From: Crotalaria pallida
Taxonomy: Eukaryota; Streptophyta; Magnoliopsida; Fabales; Fabaceae
DNA length: 64,000 nt
Direction: 5' to 3'
Assembly (NCBI GenBank): GCA_037953625.1
Contig: CM075655.1
Location: forward strand, 77,465,501-77,529,500
The translations under genes and the position numbers were made by a program. The stretch's first letter is position 1; every line of letters starts with the position of its first letter. The notes under the pieces were generated by a model, which worked only from the letters and a program-made list of their open reading frames with translations, was not told the DNA's origin and ran no database searches. This document shows, in pieces, positions 45,008 to 56,816 of the stretch.

Positions 45008-45403
45008 GGTTATTATGGGATATGGAAGAATATTATGAACTTAAGCCTCCTACACTATTTTGATGTAAAATTTGTTATTCATATTTTAAGTGAGGCTTAG
45101 GATGTTTTATTTTCACAAAGTTATATGTTTTGGTTATGACACTCAAACTTAGTATTTTCCGCTATTACTCTGATATATTTGGAGCCCATGGGGCCTTGAT
45201 ATGATTTAGAAATATAATTTGAAGCCCTGCTGGCTATTAGTTGTTTATTTGAAAATTTTTTATACAGGTTAAATTTTGGAAAGTCCGAAAAACAGAAAAA
45301 ACTCCGTCCGTTTGACGGGTGATTTTACTAAACTAAAAAGGAATTTTTAAGTTCACATTTTTAATACTTGGGAATTAAGGGTAATATTTATTAGGGTGTT
45401 ACA

Positions 45404-45645
45404 CGACTTACAGTGTTTCCACCAGCGTAAAAGGCACGACTTACAGTGTTTCCACCAGCGTAAAAGGCACGACTTACAGTGGTTCCACCAGCGTAGAAAG
45501 GCACGACTTACAGTGCATCCATTAGCGTAGAAAGGCACGGCTTACGGTGAACCCTGTGCATGCTTTCATAAAATATCAAGTTCAGTTACGTAAACAGTAC
45601 ACAGGTTCACCTGCGTCGAAAAGGCACGCCTTACGGTGTTTCCAC
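45404..45645 (-). repeat. RE-E LTR 33-bp tandem repeats (right piece)
   Basis: Continuation of the array at 36230-36341 after the RE-B insertion; it opens with the second cgact. The uninterrupted copy is at 53310-53665. Confidence 0.85.
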
Positions 45646-46069
45646 CTGCGTAGGTGTTCCTCAGATTGGGACTGGTCTAATAACCTAGCTCATGTATGTT
45701 ATTAATGCAACTCTTGCAATCCTAGGTTATCATGCACATGTTCAAGTTCCAAGTTTATCATTAGTCCAACTATGTCATGATCATTCGACATCAGTTCAGT
45801 ATGGATACATACATATTCATATTGGCTCATCATATAATCATAAGCAATCAACATGTATCCATAAGTATATAAGCATGCAGATAACATAGCAGAGTCATAC
45901 GAGTTCTAGGTCAAGCTTATGTCCGAGTATCCGGACAAAGTCCCATCATTTACCTGACCTAAGTACACCTTAAGTAACTAGCACTTGGGTTAAGTAAGTC
46001 TTAATTACTTAAGACTTTGGTTAAATAAGTCCTAATTACTTAAGACAAGGTTTAACTGAACTTTAGCTG

Positions 46070-46590
46070 ACTAATCATGGACTAAATCCACTAATCATGA
46101 ATTAGGTCTCACTAATCATGAATTAATTCTAGCTTAGTTGACTAATCTCGGATTAAGCCCGACTAATCATGGGTTAAGTCCAACTAATCATGGATTAGTT
46201 GACTAATCAGGGGATTAAGTTCACTAATCTAGGATTAAGTCCAACTAATCTTGGATTAGTTGACTAATCACGGATTAAGGTCACTAATCTAGGATTAAGG
46301 CCAACTAATCTTGGATTAGTTGACTAATCAAGGATTAAGTTCACTAGGTTAGGATTAAGTTCAACTAATCATGGATTAGTTGACTAATCAAGGATTAAGG
46401 TCACTAATCTAGGATTAAGTCCAACTAATGTTGGATTAGTTGACTAATCAAGGATTAAGTTCACTAGGTTAGGATTAAGTCCAACTAATCTTGGATTAGT
46501 TGACTAATCAAGGGATTAAGGTCACTAATCTAGGATTAAGTCCAACTAATCTTGGATTGGTTGACTAATCAAGGATTAAGTGAAACTTAG
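46070..46590 (-). repeat. RE-E LTR array of CTAATC/GATTAG inverted repeats
   Basis: About 60-bp units, each containing CTAATC-NNN-GATTAG (spacer TTG or ATG) and related ACTAATC...GATTAAG words, eight or so copies. The second LTR has it at 54085-54605. Confidence 0.85.
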
Positions 46591-48105
46591 TTAGGTTTAA
46601 GTACTATTTAGGTATCTAAGACTAGGTTTAATTTGGTACTTAATTGACTAAATCATTTTAGTTACTAAGTTAACTCCCTTAACCGAGATTTAGCAATCCA
46701 AAACCATTTTGATTAACACTTTAATTACCTTATCTAATTCTCAGTTAAGGCCTAGTTAACTAAAATCCATTTAGTTAACACTTAAGCCTTGTTCATCCAA
46801 GGGTCTAAACATTCCATTAATCAACACACATATGTACTTACTCATCAACACAAACATAAACATAAAATTCAGCATAGAACATTTAGTAATTACATATCAA
46901 TATTCATCACACAAATCGGCCTCCAAGCCAAAAACCAAAATCTAACTAGTGCCCTTGAGATTCATGGTGACTCAACCTAATTTCTAAGCTTCAAGACTTA
47001 TTCTAGCAAAAGTGTAAGCTTCTCTCACATACCTCTTGAAGAAAACTATGGAGACTTAGAACTTTTGGGCTTTTTCCTTACCAAACCGTGAGCACTCTCC
47101 CTCCTTGACACTTGAAACTTGATCTCAAGCTTCTAAAACTCTAAGGCTCCTCTTGATCTACCAAGCTAAAGATCTTAAGGCTTTGATTATGGTTTGGCCG
47201 TGAGGTTGTTTAGGTTTGGAGTTTAATGATTGAAATTTCTTCAACACAAAACTTCAAGCAAATGGCATATTCATGATCTAGAGTATGAATATGCTAAGGT
47301 TTCTTGTGTTTGGTAAGTGTTTAGGCTTGATTAAGGGTGGTGATGGAGTGTGGCCATGAGCTTCTAAAAAGAGGAAGGGGTGGATTTGAACTTTCTAAAC
47401 CTTAATCACTCATGCATGTTGTATATTCATGATCTAGACTTAGGATATGTAAAGAGTTCTTGGTTTTAATGGAAGAATGAGTTAGGATGATGGTGGTTGT
47501 GGTGTTGGTCGTGAGGTCTTCAAGAGAAGAAGATGAAGATGATGGTGATGGTGCTAAGAAGAAAAGGAAGCAAAAGTGATGATCATTCACACATAGTCAC
47601 TTTTGTAATGGCTTATGGTCAAATGGTTAAGTGATAAGGTGGCATAATGGTGAGTTTTGGTGTGGACACATCACACTTCATGCAAGGAAAGGAAATATAG
47701 TGTTGCCACCTAATTCTTGGCCAACATGCATGAAATGTGAGCATGACACCTCACTTCTTCATGCAAACTCACAAATTCACCACACACACACACACATGGC
47801 CCAACACACATTCATGGCCCAACATCACTCACAAGGCCCATTTGGTTAGCTTAGGCTGAATCTAATCCACTTAACCCTTAAGCCATTCATTAACCAAGCT
47901 AATCTAACTTTTAACTAAACTAATAGACATCTAAACCTAATCAACTTAAAACTACACAACGCTAAACCTAATTACTTAGGTTTAAGCTAACCATAATCAC
48001 TATAAGTTAACTAAACAAGATTAAGCTCTAACACATCAAGCAAGGCAAAGCATTTATATAGCAAAACATAACATTATTCGGGAACTAAAATTTAGGGATG
48101 TTACA

Positions 48106-48142
48106 CTCTCCCCCACTTACAGGAATTTCGTCCCCGAAATTC
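48106..48142 (-). other. RE-E polypurine tract and pre-PPT hairpin
   Basis: Minus strand: GAATTTCG-GGGA-CGAAATTC, then GTAAGTGGGGGAGAG, then the 3' LTR. Only a few bases separate the hairpin from the pol stop. Confidence 0.85.
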
Positions 48143-48155
48143 TATTCTACTCGAA

Positions 48156-51142
48156 CTACTCAGGATATTTTCTACGCATCGTAGCTTCGGGTTCCCAAGT
48201 TGAATCTTGAACACCATTGTGTTCCCAAACAATTCTAACCAAGGGTATTTATTTTCCCCTAAGTTGCTTGATTCGGCAGTCTGCTATAAAAATCGGGCCA
48301 GCTTCTAGAGTTAGGTTTTCTCGCACAGACAAGTCATCGGGTCGGATATCCAGAATGGAGTTAGGGTCGTGGACAAACTTTCGAAGTTGTGAAACATGAA
48401 AGACATTGTGCAGACTAGACAAAGATGGTGGTAAGGCCATCTGGTACGCAACTGGACCAATTTTCCTAAGGATTTGGTACGGACCAATAAACCTGGGTGA
48501 AAGTTTCTTGGTTCTCAACGCTCTGCCTACACCTTTCATCGGGGATACCTTGATAAACACATGCTATCCTTCTGCAAACTCAAGAGGTCTTCTCCTCTTA
48601 TCCGCATAACTCTTCTGCCTTCCCTGAGCGGCCCCATCTTCTCTTGTACCATCTTAATCTTCTCAGTTGTTTCTTGTACCAGTTCTGGACCGATTAAAGC
48701 ATTCTCCCCCACTTGAAACCAACATACTGGTGTCTGGCACTTTCTACCATACAACGCTTCAAAAGGTGCCATCCCGATACTCGCATGATAACTGTTGTTA
48801 TGGGTAAACTCCACCAATGGTAACACCTTATCCCAACTTCTTTGTTCCTTCAAGGCACACGCTCTTAACATATCTTCCAATGTTTGAATGGTTCGCTCTG
48901 TTTGTCCGTCAGTTTGAGGATGATAAGCAGATCCCATTTTTAACTTTGTTCCCAGGGCTTGATGCAGACTATCCCAAAACCGAGATGTAAACCTTGGATC
49001 ACGGTCAGACACTATACTGGAAGGTATACCATGCAGTCGTACCACCTCATCCACGTAGAGTTCAGCAAGCCTTTCCAGCGAATAATGCATATTTATGGGG
49101 ATAAAATGCGCTGATTTAGTTAACCGATCTACCACAACCCATATGGCATCAATATTCCGGTCCGTCCTTGGTAGTCCTGACACAAAATCCATCGATATGC
49201 TGTCCCATTTCCACAGAGGGACCTCCAAACATTGTAGCTCTCCTCCTGGCTTCTTATGCTCGGCCTTCGTTTTCTGGCAAACCAGACATGATGCTACATA
49301 CTCAGCCACATCTTTCTTTAATCCAGACCACCAGAACAACTTTTTCAAATCTTGATACATCTTAGTTGTTCCCAGATGCATACTTATCCGACTCTTGTGC
49401 GCTTCCTCCAATATCATTCTTCTATGTTCTACGTCTTTTGGAACGCATATCCTCGTTTTGAAACGAAGAAGTCCATCCTTTCCCTCCTGAAAGTTCAGTT
49501 CTTTCCCTTTAGATGCCAACCTTCTCTTTTCACTAAGCTCACCATCTTCTTGTTGTCGCTCGCGGATCAGAGTCATAAACTCATTCGTGATCTGCAGCAT
49601 TCCCAACTTTAAGCTTGTCGGCTCGACTTCCATTACCAAACTCATATCCCGAAACTTCTCTAGTAACACAGCCTCCTTAATCATCATGGCACTCACATGC
49701 AATGCCTTTCTGCTTAGGGCATCCGCTACCACATTCGCCTTTCCAGGATGATAGTGAAGTTCGAAGTCATAATCTTTGAGAAACTTCGTCCACCGACGTT
49801 GTATCATGTTCAGCTCTTTCGGGTCAAAGAGATACTTTAAACTCTTATGGTTACTGAACACTCGGAACATAGTGCCATAGAGATAGTGCCTCCAGATCTT
49901 AAGAGCGAAAACTATTGCGGCCAACTCCAAGTCGTGCGTCGGATAATTCACCTCGTGCACTTTCAATTGCCTTGATGCGTATGCCACAACCTTTCCCTCT
50001 TGCATCAACACACATTCGAGGCCTTGCCCTGATGCATCGCAGTACACATCAAAACTCTTCTGTGGGTCAGGTAGGATTAACACCGGTGAAGTGGTCAGAT
50101 TTTCCTTCAGCTTTTGGAAGCTCTCTTCGCACTTCGAGTCCCAAACAAAAGGTTGATCCTTCTTGGTCAACTTAGTCAAAGGTAGGGAGATCTTCGAAAA
50201 TCCTTCTATAAACCTTTGGTAGTACCCAGCAAGTCCTAAGAAACTCCGGACCTCTGTTACCATCTTAGGCTGTTCCCATTGAAGAACTGATTCAACCTTT
50301 GTTGGATCGACAGCTATTCCTCCTTTCGAGATCACATGTCCCAAAAACTTAACTTCCTCCAGCCAAAACTCGCACTTCGAGGGTTTGACGTACAACTGTT
50401 TCTCCTTTAAAACTTTCAACACAATCCTTAAGTGTTCTGCATGTTCCTCTGGGCTCTTTGAGTAGACCAGAATATCATCTATAAAGACCACTACAAACGA
50501 GTCCAAGAACGGTCTGAAGACCCTGTTCATGTAGTCCATAAAAACAGCAGGAGCATTTGTTAAACCGAACAGCATTACCACATACTCATAGTGCCCATAA
50601 CGAGACCGAAACGCCGTCTTGGGAATGTCCCGTTCCCGAATCCTTATCTGATGGTATCCAGATCTTAAGTCTATCTTCGAGAAAAGAGAAGCTCCACGAA
50701 CTTGATCCATAAGATTGTCTATCCTTGGCAGAGGGTATTTGTTCTTGATGGTCACCTTGTTCAACTGCCGATAGTCCACACACATACGCAGACTTCCGTC
50801 CTTCTTTCTCACAAACAACACTGGCGCACCCCAGGGAGATACACTTGGGCTGATCAACTGTTTCTGTAGAAACTCTTCTACTTGCTTCTTCAACTCAGCC
50901 ATTTCCGGCGGCGCCATCCTATATGGTGCTATAGAGATTGGGCCAGTTCCTGGGATTAGATCGATACCAAACTCGATTTCTCGATTCGACGGCAACCCCG
51001 GTACATCATCCGTGAACACCTCCGGAAACTCCTTTACCACTGGTATTCCTCCTATCTCTTTCTCCTCTTCTTCCCTCGTTACAGAGAACAAACACATGAA
51101 GCCTTTGGGTTCGGGGTTCGGGGGTTGAAGGTCTTTGTACAA
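48156..51142 (-). pseudogene. pol: RE-E pol: RT, RNase H, integrase, chromodomain-like tail; protease absent
   Basis: The main frame (51142 to 48536, 868 codons, no ATG of its own) starts just ahead of RT. RT residues: D158 (SKIDLRSGYH) and FIDD at 220-223. RNase H has D369, E406 and D474, but residue 431 is N (FSNHKSL) where Asp is usual, which should weaken the enzyme. Integrase has the HHCC set H582, H589, C619, C622 and D652, D713, E749 with 35 residues between the last two. Near 48630 a frameshift ends the frame; the C-terminal part continues in another frame (48560-48249), which carries two further in-frame stops. It ends with a chromodomain-like segment at TAG 48158-48156. No D-S-G protease motif exists between gag and RT. 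The polyprotein is therefore broken. Confidence 0.9.
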
Positions 51143-51144
51143 GG

Positions 51145-52167
51145 CTATCCTCCTTGCACGAGATCAGGGGCTTGATTGGCTTCAGCACCACTGAGAGTAA
51201 ACACCTTCCCTCTAGCCACAGGTCTATTCACCGATCCCTTCGAGTCACCCTTCTCGGGTTCTCTATAGTCCCTTGACCAATGACCCGGCTTACCACACTT
51301 AAAGCAACCAGAAAACGGCTTCCGACAAACCTCTTCGAAGTGATGACGTTTGCACTTATCACACAATGGAGCACTTCCCTGATAACTTGCTACTTGTCCC
51401 GACACCTTGCTTTTACCCTTGTTCTTAAAGTGCGGCCTTTGGCCTCTAAAGTTTGACTCCTTGCGCCTCTGTGACCCGAAACTCTGCTGATTCCTCTTAC
51501 TTCGCATGTATAGCTCCTCAGCCTTTTTATCATCTTCATAAACCCGGCACATGTCGACCAGAGTTGAGAAGTTCTGAATATTCTGATAACTGAAAGCCGC
51601 TTTTAAATCCGGCCTTAGCCCATTTTCAAACTTGATGCACTTGCTTCGTTCATCTGGGTGTTGCTGAAAGTAAGGAGAGTACTTAAGCAGCTCCTCGAAC
51701 TTAGCTGTGTATTCACCCACACTCATGTCACCTTGCTGCAGTTGCAGAAACTCTACCTCCTTCTTTCGCCTCAGATCCTCGGGAAAGTACTTATCCAGAA
51801 ACTTTTTCGTAAACACTTGCCATGTGACTTCCCGACCTTCATGAGCCAAGAGTTGAACAACGTGCTTCCACCAGTTTTCAGCCTCCCCAAACAACATGTA
51901 CGTGGCATAGGTCACCCGCTGAGCGTCCGTACATCCTAGGGTTTGGAAGATTTTGTCCAGTTCGTTTATCCACTTGTTAGCCTCATCGGGTTTGAAACCT
52001 CCCTCAAACCTAGGAGGGTTACAGTTTCGGAACTCAGACAGACTACGGAACTCGACTTGTCCCGCTTGGTCTGGGGGTGGTTGGTTAGCTTGTTGTTGCA
52101 TATTCTCGATCACCGTGGTGATCCTATCTAAAACCTCAGCTATGTTACGTTGATTCCTAGCTGCCAT
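51145..52167 (-). CDS. gag: RE-E gag (340 aa)
   Basis: Minus-strand ATG at 52167, TAG at 51147-51145. The retrotrans_gag domain fills about residues 50-230 (NPPRFEGGFKPDEANKW, FTKKFLDKYFPEDLRRKKE, KCIKFENGLRPDLK). A basic linker follows, then LCDKCKRHHFEEVC and a knuckle CFKCGKPGHWSRDY (288-301) in which the last zinc ligand is Tyr instead of Cys. The frame closes about 40 residues after the knuckle, and pol starts in a different frame three bases on, so the usual protease part (over 200 codons in relatives) is missing. Gag is otherwise open and could be made, but its RNA binding may be impaired. Confidence 0.9.
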   Translation of the reverse strand: MAARNQRNIAEVLDRITTVIENMQQQANQPPPDQAGQVEFRSLSEFRNCNPPRFEGGFKPDEANKWINELDKIFQTLGCTDAQRVTYATYMLFGEAENWWKHVVQLLAHEGREVTWQVFTKKFLDKYFPEDLRRKKEVEFLQLQQGDMSVGEYTAKFEELLKYSPYFQQHPDERSKCIKFENGLRPDLKAAFSYQNIQNFSTLVDMCRVYEDDKKAEELYMRSKRNQQSFGSQRRKESNFRGQRPHFKNKGKSKVSGQVASYQGSAPLCDKCKRHHFEEVCRKPFSGCFKCGKPGHWSRDYREPEKGDSKGSVNRPVARGKVFTLSGAEANQAPDLVQGG

Positions 52168-52293
52168 TGTGAACCTGCACTAAAGGCTAAGTATCACAAT
52201 AGACCTAAGGGAACTGAAGTCCTACAACTATCTTAATCCTACAACTATCTTAGTCTTTATGGGACTAACTATGGACCAGGTGCAGGACCTTCA

Positions 52294-52305
52294 GCTCTGA
52301 TACCA
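52294..52305 (-). other. RE-E primer binding site
   Basis: Perfect TGGTATCAGAGC on the minus strand, eight bases inside the 5' LTR edge at 52314. Confidence 0.9.
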
Positions 52306-52884
52306 CAAAAAGGTGTAACGCTCTTTCTTATGAAAAGGTTTTTCTTGATTTATTTGGACTTGTATAGTTTTCCAAAAATTATGGTGGAAAATTTTTTCTT
52401 CTTAATACACTTGGTTTGTAAGTGAAAATCAAAGAGTCGAAATCCGGAAAGTTATAAATCATTGAAAAGCAGTCAAGGGTTTTTGCAATAAATATTATTT
52501 TCATTAATGAAACCATTAGTCCGTCAATTGCAAGTTCTTTAAAAACTGATCAATACCGGATTTCTAAAACTCATTTGAAAACCAGCGGAATATTGAAATG
52601 CGTAAAGTGAACCTTAGTTGTAGATAATAAGTGATAAAAGTCTGTTACATAGTAGGTACAAGTCCATAAAACACTCTGACAATACCTCACCAAAAGCAAT
52701 ATTTACAATATGTAAAACTCAAAAGAAAAGGGTATCATCAGAGCTGGTTATTGGTCCACTGCAGCTACTCCATAGTCAGAGATCACCGGTTTCGTCCAAC
52801 CAAAAGCTATACAACTATTTCGGATTCCAGATTACTTCCACTATGCACACCCTTAAAGTTCGTCCATCCGAGGGCACAAAGAGT

Positions 52885-53073
52885 TTAAAACTGGGGTATG
52901 TGCATAACGTAAATAATCGGAATACGAAACCTACGAGGACGAAAGCGAACTACGGGATTGGGATGGTAGAGAGTGATCTCTACTTCACCCTCAAAAACAA
53001 TCCGGTGATCCTGATACTCCCAAAAGCCATCAAGGAATGGGCGGATCTCGATGCAAAGAAGGCATCTGGCCAT
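52885..53073 (-). CDS. LTR-encoded reading frame of RE-E, copy 2 (62 aa)
   Basis: The same frame as 35802-35990 with a few residue changes (LDGFW for LDCVW) and the same start, acceptor-like site and stop. Both copies being open is a weak point in favour of function, because the LTRs are young. Confidence 0.5.
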   Translation of the reverse strand: MARCLLCIEIRPFLDGFWEYQDHRIVFEGEVEITLYHPNPVVRFRPRRFRIPIIYVMHIPQF

Positions 53074-53309
53074 TACCTAAAAGGGCAGGAGAGTAAGCCT
53101 AACACAGTCGCATTATCGAATAAGCCTAAGCCCTAACATTCACAGTCAGATAAACCGCAGCAATAACCAGTGCAATAATGCATATACATATGAGCACACA
53201 CCAGTTTAGTTATTATCTTTCAAGATAGGTGGCATGATGCATGTACATGTTTCTCCAACTCCGAGGCCTCTATGTCCACCGGGTCCAGATCTGAGGAACG
53301 GTGCGTTCA

Positions 53310-53665
53310 AGAACGCGGCACGGCTTACGACACATCTGCCAACGTAAAAGGCACGGCTTACGGTGTTTCCACCAGCGTAGAAGGCACGACTTACAGTGTT
53401 TCCACCTGCGTAGAAGACATGACTTACAGTGTTTCCACCAGCGTAAAAGGCACGACTTACAGTGTTTCCACCAGCGTAAAAGGCACGACTTACAATGTTT
53501 CCACCAACGTAAAAGGCACGACTTACAGTGCGTCCACCAGCGTAGAAAGGCATGGCTTACGGTGAACCCTGTGCATGCTTTCATAAAATATCAAGTTCAG
53601 TTACGTAAACAGTTCACAGGTTCACCTGCGTCGAAAAGGCACGCCTTACGGTGTTTCTACCTGTG
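53310..53665 (-). repeat. RE-E LTR 33-bp tandem array (uninterrupted)
   Basis: About ten units of GGCACGACTTACAGTG + TTTCCACCAGCGTAAAA type, 33-34 bp each. Long frames across it on both strands are translations of the repeat. Confidence 0.9.
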
Positions 53666-54084
53666 TAGGTGTTCCTCAGATTGGGAATGGTCTGATAACC
53701 TAGCTCATGTATGTTATTAATGCAACTCTTGCAATCCTAGGTTATCATGCACATGTTCAAGTTCCAAGTTTATCATTAGTCCAACTATGTCATGATCATT
53801 CGACATCAGTTCAGTACGGATACATACATATTCATATTGGCTCATCATAGAATCATAAGCAATCAACATGTATCCATAAGTATATAAGCATGCAGATAAC
53901 ATAGCAGAGTCATACGAGTTCTAGGTCAAGCTTATGTCTGAGTATCCGGACAAAGTCCCATCATTTACCTGACCTAAGTACACCTTAAGTAACTAGCACT
54001 TGGGTTAAGTAAGTCTTAATTACTTAAGACTTTGGTTAAATAAGTCCTAATTACTTAAGACCAGGTTTAACTGAACTTTAGCTG

Positions 54085-54605
54085 ACTAATTATGGACTAA
54101 ATCCACTAATCATGAATTAGGTCTCACTAATCATGAATTAAGTCTAGCTTAGTTGACTAATCTCGGATTAAGCCCGACTAATCATGGGTTAAGTCCAACT
54201 AATCATGGATTAGTTGACTAATCAGGGGATTAAGTTCACTAATCTAGGATTAAGTCCAACTAATCTTGGATTAGTTGACTAATCACGGATTAAGGTCACT
54301 AATCTAGGATTAAGGCCAACTAATCTTGGATTAGTTGACTAATCAAGGATTAAGTTCACTAGGTTAGGATTAGGTCCAACTAATCTTGGATTAGTTGACT
54401 AATCAAGGATTAAGGTCACTAATCTAGGATTAAGTCCAACAAATGTTGGATTAGTTGACTAATCAAGGATTAAGTTCACTAGGTTAGGATTAAGTCCAAC
54501 TAATCTTGGATTAGTTGACTAATCAAGGGATTAAGGTCACTAATCTAGGATTAAGTCCAACTAATCTTGGATTGGTTGACTAATCAAGGATTAAGTGAAA
54601 CTTAG
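54085..54605 (-). repeat. RE-E LTR CTAATC/GATTAG array (5' LTR copy)
   Basis: Counterpart of 46070-46590, with single-base differences such as CAACAAATG for CAACTAATG. Confidence 0.85.
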
Positions 54606-55425
54606 TTAGGTTTAAGTACTATTTAGTTATCTAAGACTAGGTTTAATTTGGTACTTAATTGACTAAATCATTTTAGTTACTAAGTTAACTCCCTTAACCG
54701 AGATTTAGCAATCCAAAACCATTTTGATTAACACTTTAATTACCTTATCTAATTCTCAGTTAAGGCCTAGTTAACTAAAATCCATTTAGTCAACACTTAA
54801 GCCTTGTTCATCCAAGGGTCTAAACATTCCATTAATCAACACACATATGTACTTACTCATCAACACAAACATAAACATAAAATTCAGCATAGAATATTTA
54901 GGAATTACATATCAATATTCATCACACAAATCGGCCTCCAAGCCAAAAACCAAAATCTAACTAGTGCCCTTGAGTCTCATGGTGACTCAACCTAATTTCT
55001 AAGCTTCAAGACTTATTCTAGAAAAAGTGTACGCTTCTCTCACATACCTCTTGAAGAAAACTATGGAGACTTAGAACTTTTGGGCCTTTTCCTTACCAAA
55101 CCGTGAGCACTCTCCCTCCTTGACACTTGAAACTTGATCTCAAGCTTCTAAAACTCTAAGGCTCCTCTTGATCTACCAAGCTAAAGATCTTAAGGCTTTG
55201 ATTATGGTTTGGCCGTTAGGTTGTTTAGGTTTGGAGTTTAATGATTGAAATTTCTTCAACACAAAACTTCAAGCAAATGGCATATTCATGATCTAGAGTA
55301 TGAATATGCTAAGGTTTCTTGTGTTTGGTAAGTGTTTAGGCTTGATTAAGGGTGGTGATGGAGTGTGGCCGTGAGCTTCTAAAAAGAGGAATGGGTGGAT
55401 TTGAACTTTCTAAACCTTAATCACT

Positions 55426-55860
55426 CACTAGTAGAAAAAATGGATTTTACATCAGCCAATTAACATCTGTTTTAAAAAATAGATGTAAAAAAAACGCGGT
55501 GGCAAACTTGTAATTAAGTTTAAGATAAAAAACATTTTGCATCATGTTTTTTTATAACAGATGCGAAAGGTAATAATTTATTGAACTTTTCACATCTATT
55601 TTTTTATAACCGATGCGAAATGTATTATTTTCTTACTTTTCGCATCATGTTTTAGATAAATGATGCGAAATGTTTAGTGCGGTGGCAAACTTGAAAATAT
55701 AGTAAATTCAAGAAATAAACATTCCGCATCTGGTTTGTATAACAGATGCGATAAGTTATACATTTTGCATCTATTTTAATTTAACTGATGCGGAAAGTCC
55801 TTGTTTCAACTACTTTTCGCATCATGTTTAAAATAAATGATGCTGATTCTCTTACAAAAT
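55426..55860. repeat. CACTA terminal and sub-terminal repeats
   Basis: About fourteen copies of a GCATC(T/A)-type word alternate with its complement (TTCGCATCATG / AACAGATGCGAAA), so neighbours can pair. Such sub-terminal repeats bind the transposase-complex protein in CACTA elements. GGTGGCAAACTTG also occurs twice (about 55499 and 55681). Confidence 0.75.
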
Positions 55861-55886
55861 GACTCAAAACCTATTGTATTCTATCA

Positions 55887-56320
55887 TTGCAGTGCCGAAA
55901 ATTCATTCCCTCTATTTCTAATTCACTGTCCGCGCTGAGAAGTGAGAACCCTCGATCAGTTCTCCTTCTTCTTCTTCTTCTCACACGGCGGCGCTCTTCT
56001 TCTCGTCGATTTACCCTTCTCACGGCGGCTGCAAACTTCTTCTCGGCTAAGTTCTTCTTCTTCTCACGCTATTGAGTTCTGCTTCTTCTCACGAGGCGCT
56101 TCTCCATTGGTCTTCAAACAGTCATCGTTGCCGTCGCCGAAACATCAGCGGCGCTGCTCCATTGGCTGAGAGAGAGGAGGCACACTGAAAGAGGAACATC
56201 ACCTTCTCCGAGACCGTCGCCGCCGCCGAAACAGCAAAGCCGCCACCTCTCTAAAATGAGTACGCGGTGTGTGGCAGAGTAAAAACTAGTTCTAAACTTA
56301 GATGTTAAAACTGATTTCAT
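55887..56320 (+). pseudogene. Captured 5' gene region (leader and exon-like), unidentified
   Basis: A TTC/CTT-rich, then GCC-rich stretch resembles a plant 5' untranslated or first-exon region (CACGGCGGC, GTCGCCGCCGCC). A short exon-like piece bounded by AG and GTAAGT lies near 56518-56570 (...CTTCATGGATG/GTAAGT). No protein family is recognised. 56321-56816 otherwise looks intronic (T-rich). Confidence 0.35.
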
Positions 56321-56816
56321 AAATCCCTACATCATAGGTTACTGAACTAGTTTAATGTTGGAATATTGTTTGGTGAATCTTGGTGAAGAGAAGATATTTT
56401 TATTTTTTTTAAGTTAAGCTTCTTTATTAAAAAAAATATGGGTGAAGCCTATGATGTAGCTTCTCACTCTTATGCATGCTTTTTTTTTTCTTTTAATGTT
56501 TGAGACTGTGTTTCCAGGCACTTGTTTCCAGGCACTTATTTCTTTGGTAAAGTGGCTTCATGGATGGTAAGTTTGACTTCTCTTTGTGCTTTCCTTTATT
56601 TTTCATGTAAATTCATTTTTATTGGACATTGTTAGTTGCCATATTTGCATAGTTTCATTCAGTGTATCTATCAGCAGACCAAGTTTTTCTTCATCCTTCA
56701 CTTTAAATTGTGTTTCTCTGCATTAGAATGGTTGTGGTAGCTATTTTATTTTAGTATACATGGGCAATGTTAGAATTTCCTTGTTATGCTATTCGCACTT
56801 GTAATGTCCTATTCAA

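Larger units (their letters stand above)
36342..45403 (+). mobile_element. RE-B: complete gag-only LTR retrotransposon (TR-GAG type)
   Basis: A 9062-bp element with LTRs of 3155 and 3174 bp and a perfect 5-bp duplication cgact at 36337-36341 and 45404-45408. It has a PBS, a gag frame with one stop, non-coding sequence with conserved hairpins, and a PPT. There is no pol. The LTRs differ at a few sites plus one 20-bp unit, so insertion is recent and younger than RE-E. LTR starts, micro frames and gag organisation show kinship with RE-A and RE-G. Confidence 0.93.
42230..45403 (+). repeat. RE-B 3' LTR
   Basis: 3174 bp, matching the 5' LTR apart from scattered substitutions and one extra 20-bp palindrome unit. 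It repeats the CCTC/GAGG array (about 44020-44650) and the micro frame (44945-45007). Confidence 0.93.
35231..48105 (-). repeat. RE-E 3' LTR (about 3.8 kb without RE-B)
   Basis: Plus view: TGTAACGCTCTTTC at 35231 to GATGTTACA at 48105, with RE-B occupying 36342-45403. Removing RE-B and one cgact restores continuity with the uninterrupted copy near 53390. 46591-48105 (U3 on the minus strand) has no gene; it carries CA repeats near 47780 and lacks TANNCGNNTA palindromes. Confidence 0.88.
35231..55425 (-). mobile_element. RE-E: Tekay/Del-like chromovirus lacking protease, host to RE-B
   Basis: Minus-strand order: 5' LTR (52314-55425, cut by CACTA), PBS, gag, pol (RT, RNase H, integrase, chromodomain-like tail), hairpin, PPT, 3' LTR (48105 back to 35231, split by RE-B). 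The LTRs agree at nearly every base I compared. Domain order RT-RH-IN places it in Ty3/gypsy; the tail suggests a chromovirus. The left flank is gtcgg; the right flank is not visible. Confidence 0.9.
52314..55425 (-). repeat. RE-E 5' LTR, cut by CACTA insertion
   Basis: Plus view: starts TGTAACGCTCTTTC and follows the 3' LTR base for base with few changes until AATCACT at 55425. There the other copy continues CATGCATG (about 47409), but this one enters CACTAGTAG. Confidence 0.9.

Noticed and set aside
53310..53665. CRISPR-like regular repeats
   Set aside because: Plant LTR context, near-identical contiguous units without unique spacers, no cas genes.
53206..53720. Overlapping frames of 97-139 codons on both strands
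   Set aside because: All arise from the 33-bp tandem repeat having no stop; amino-acid repeats on both strands show this.
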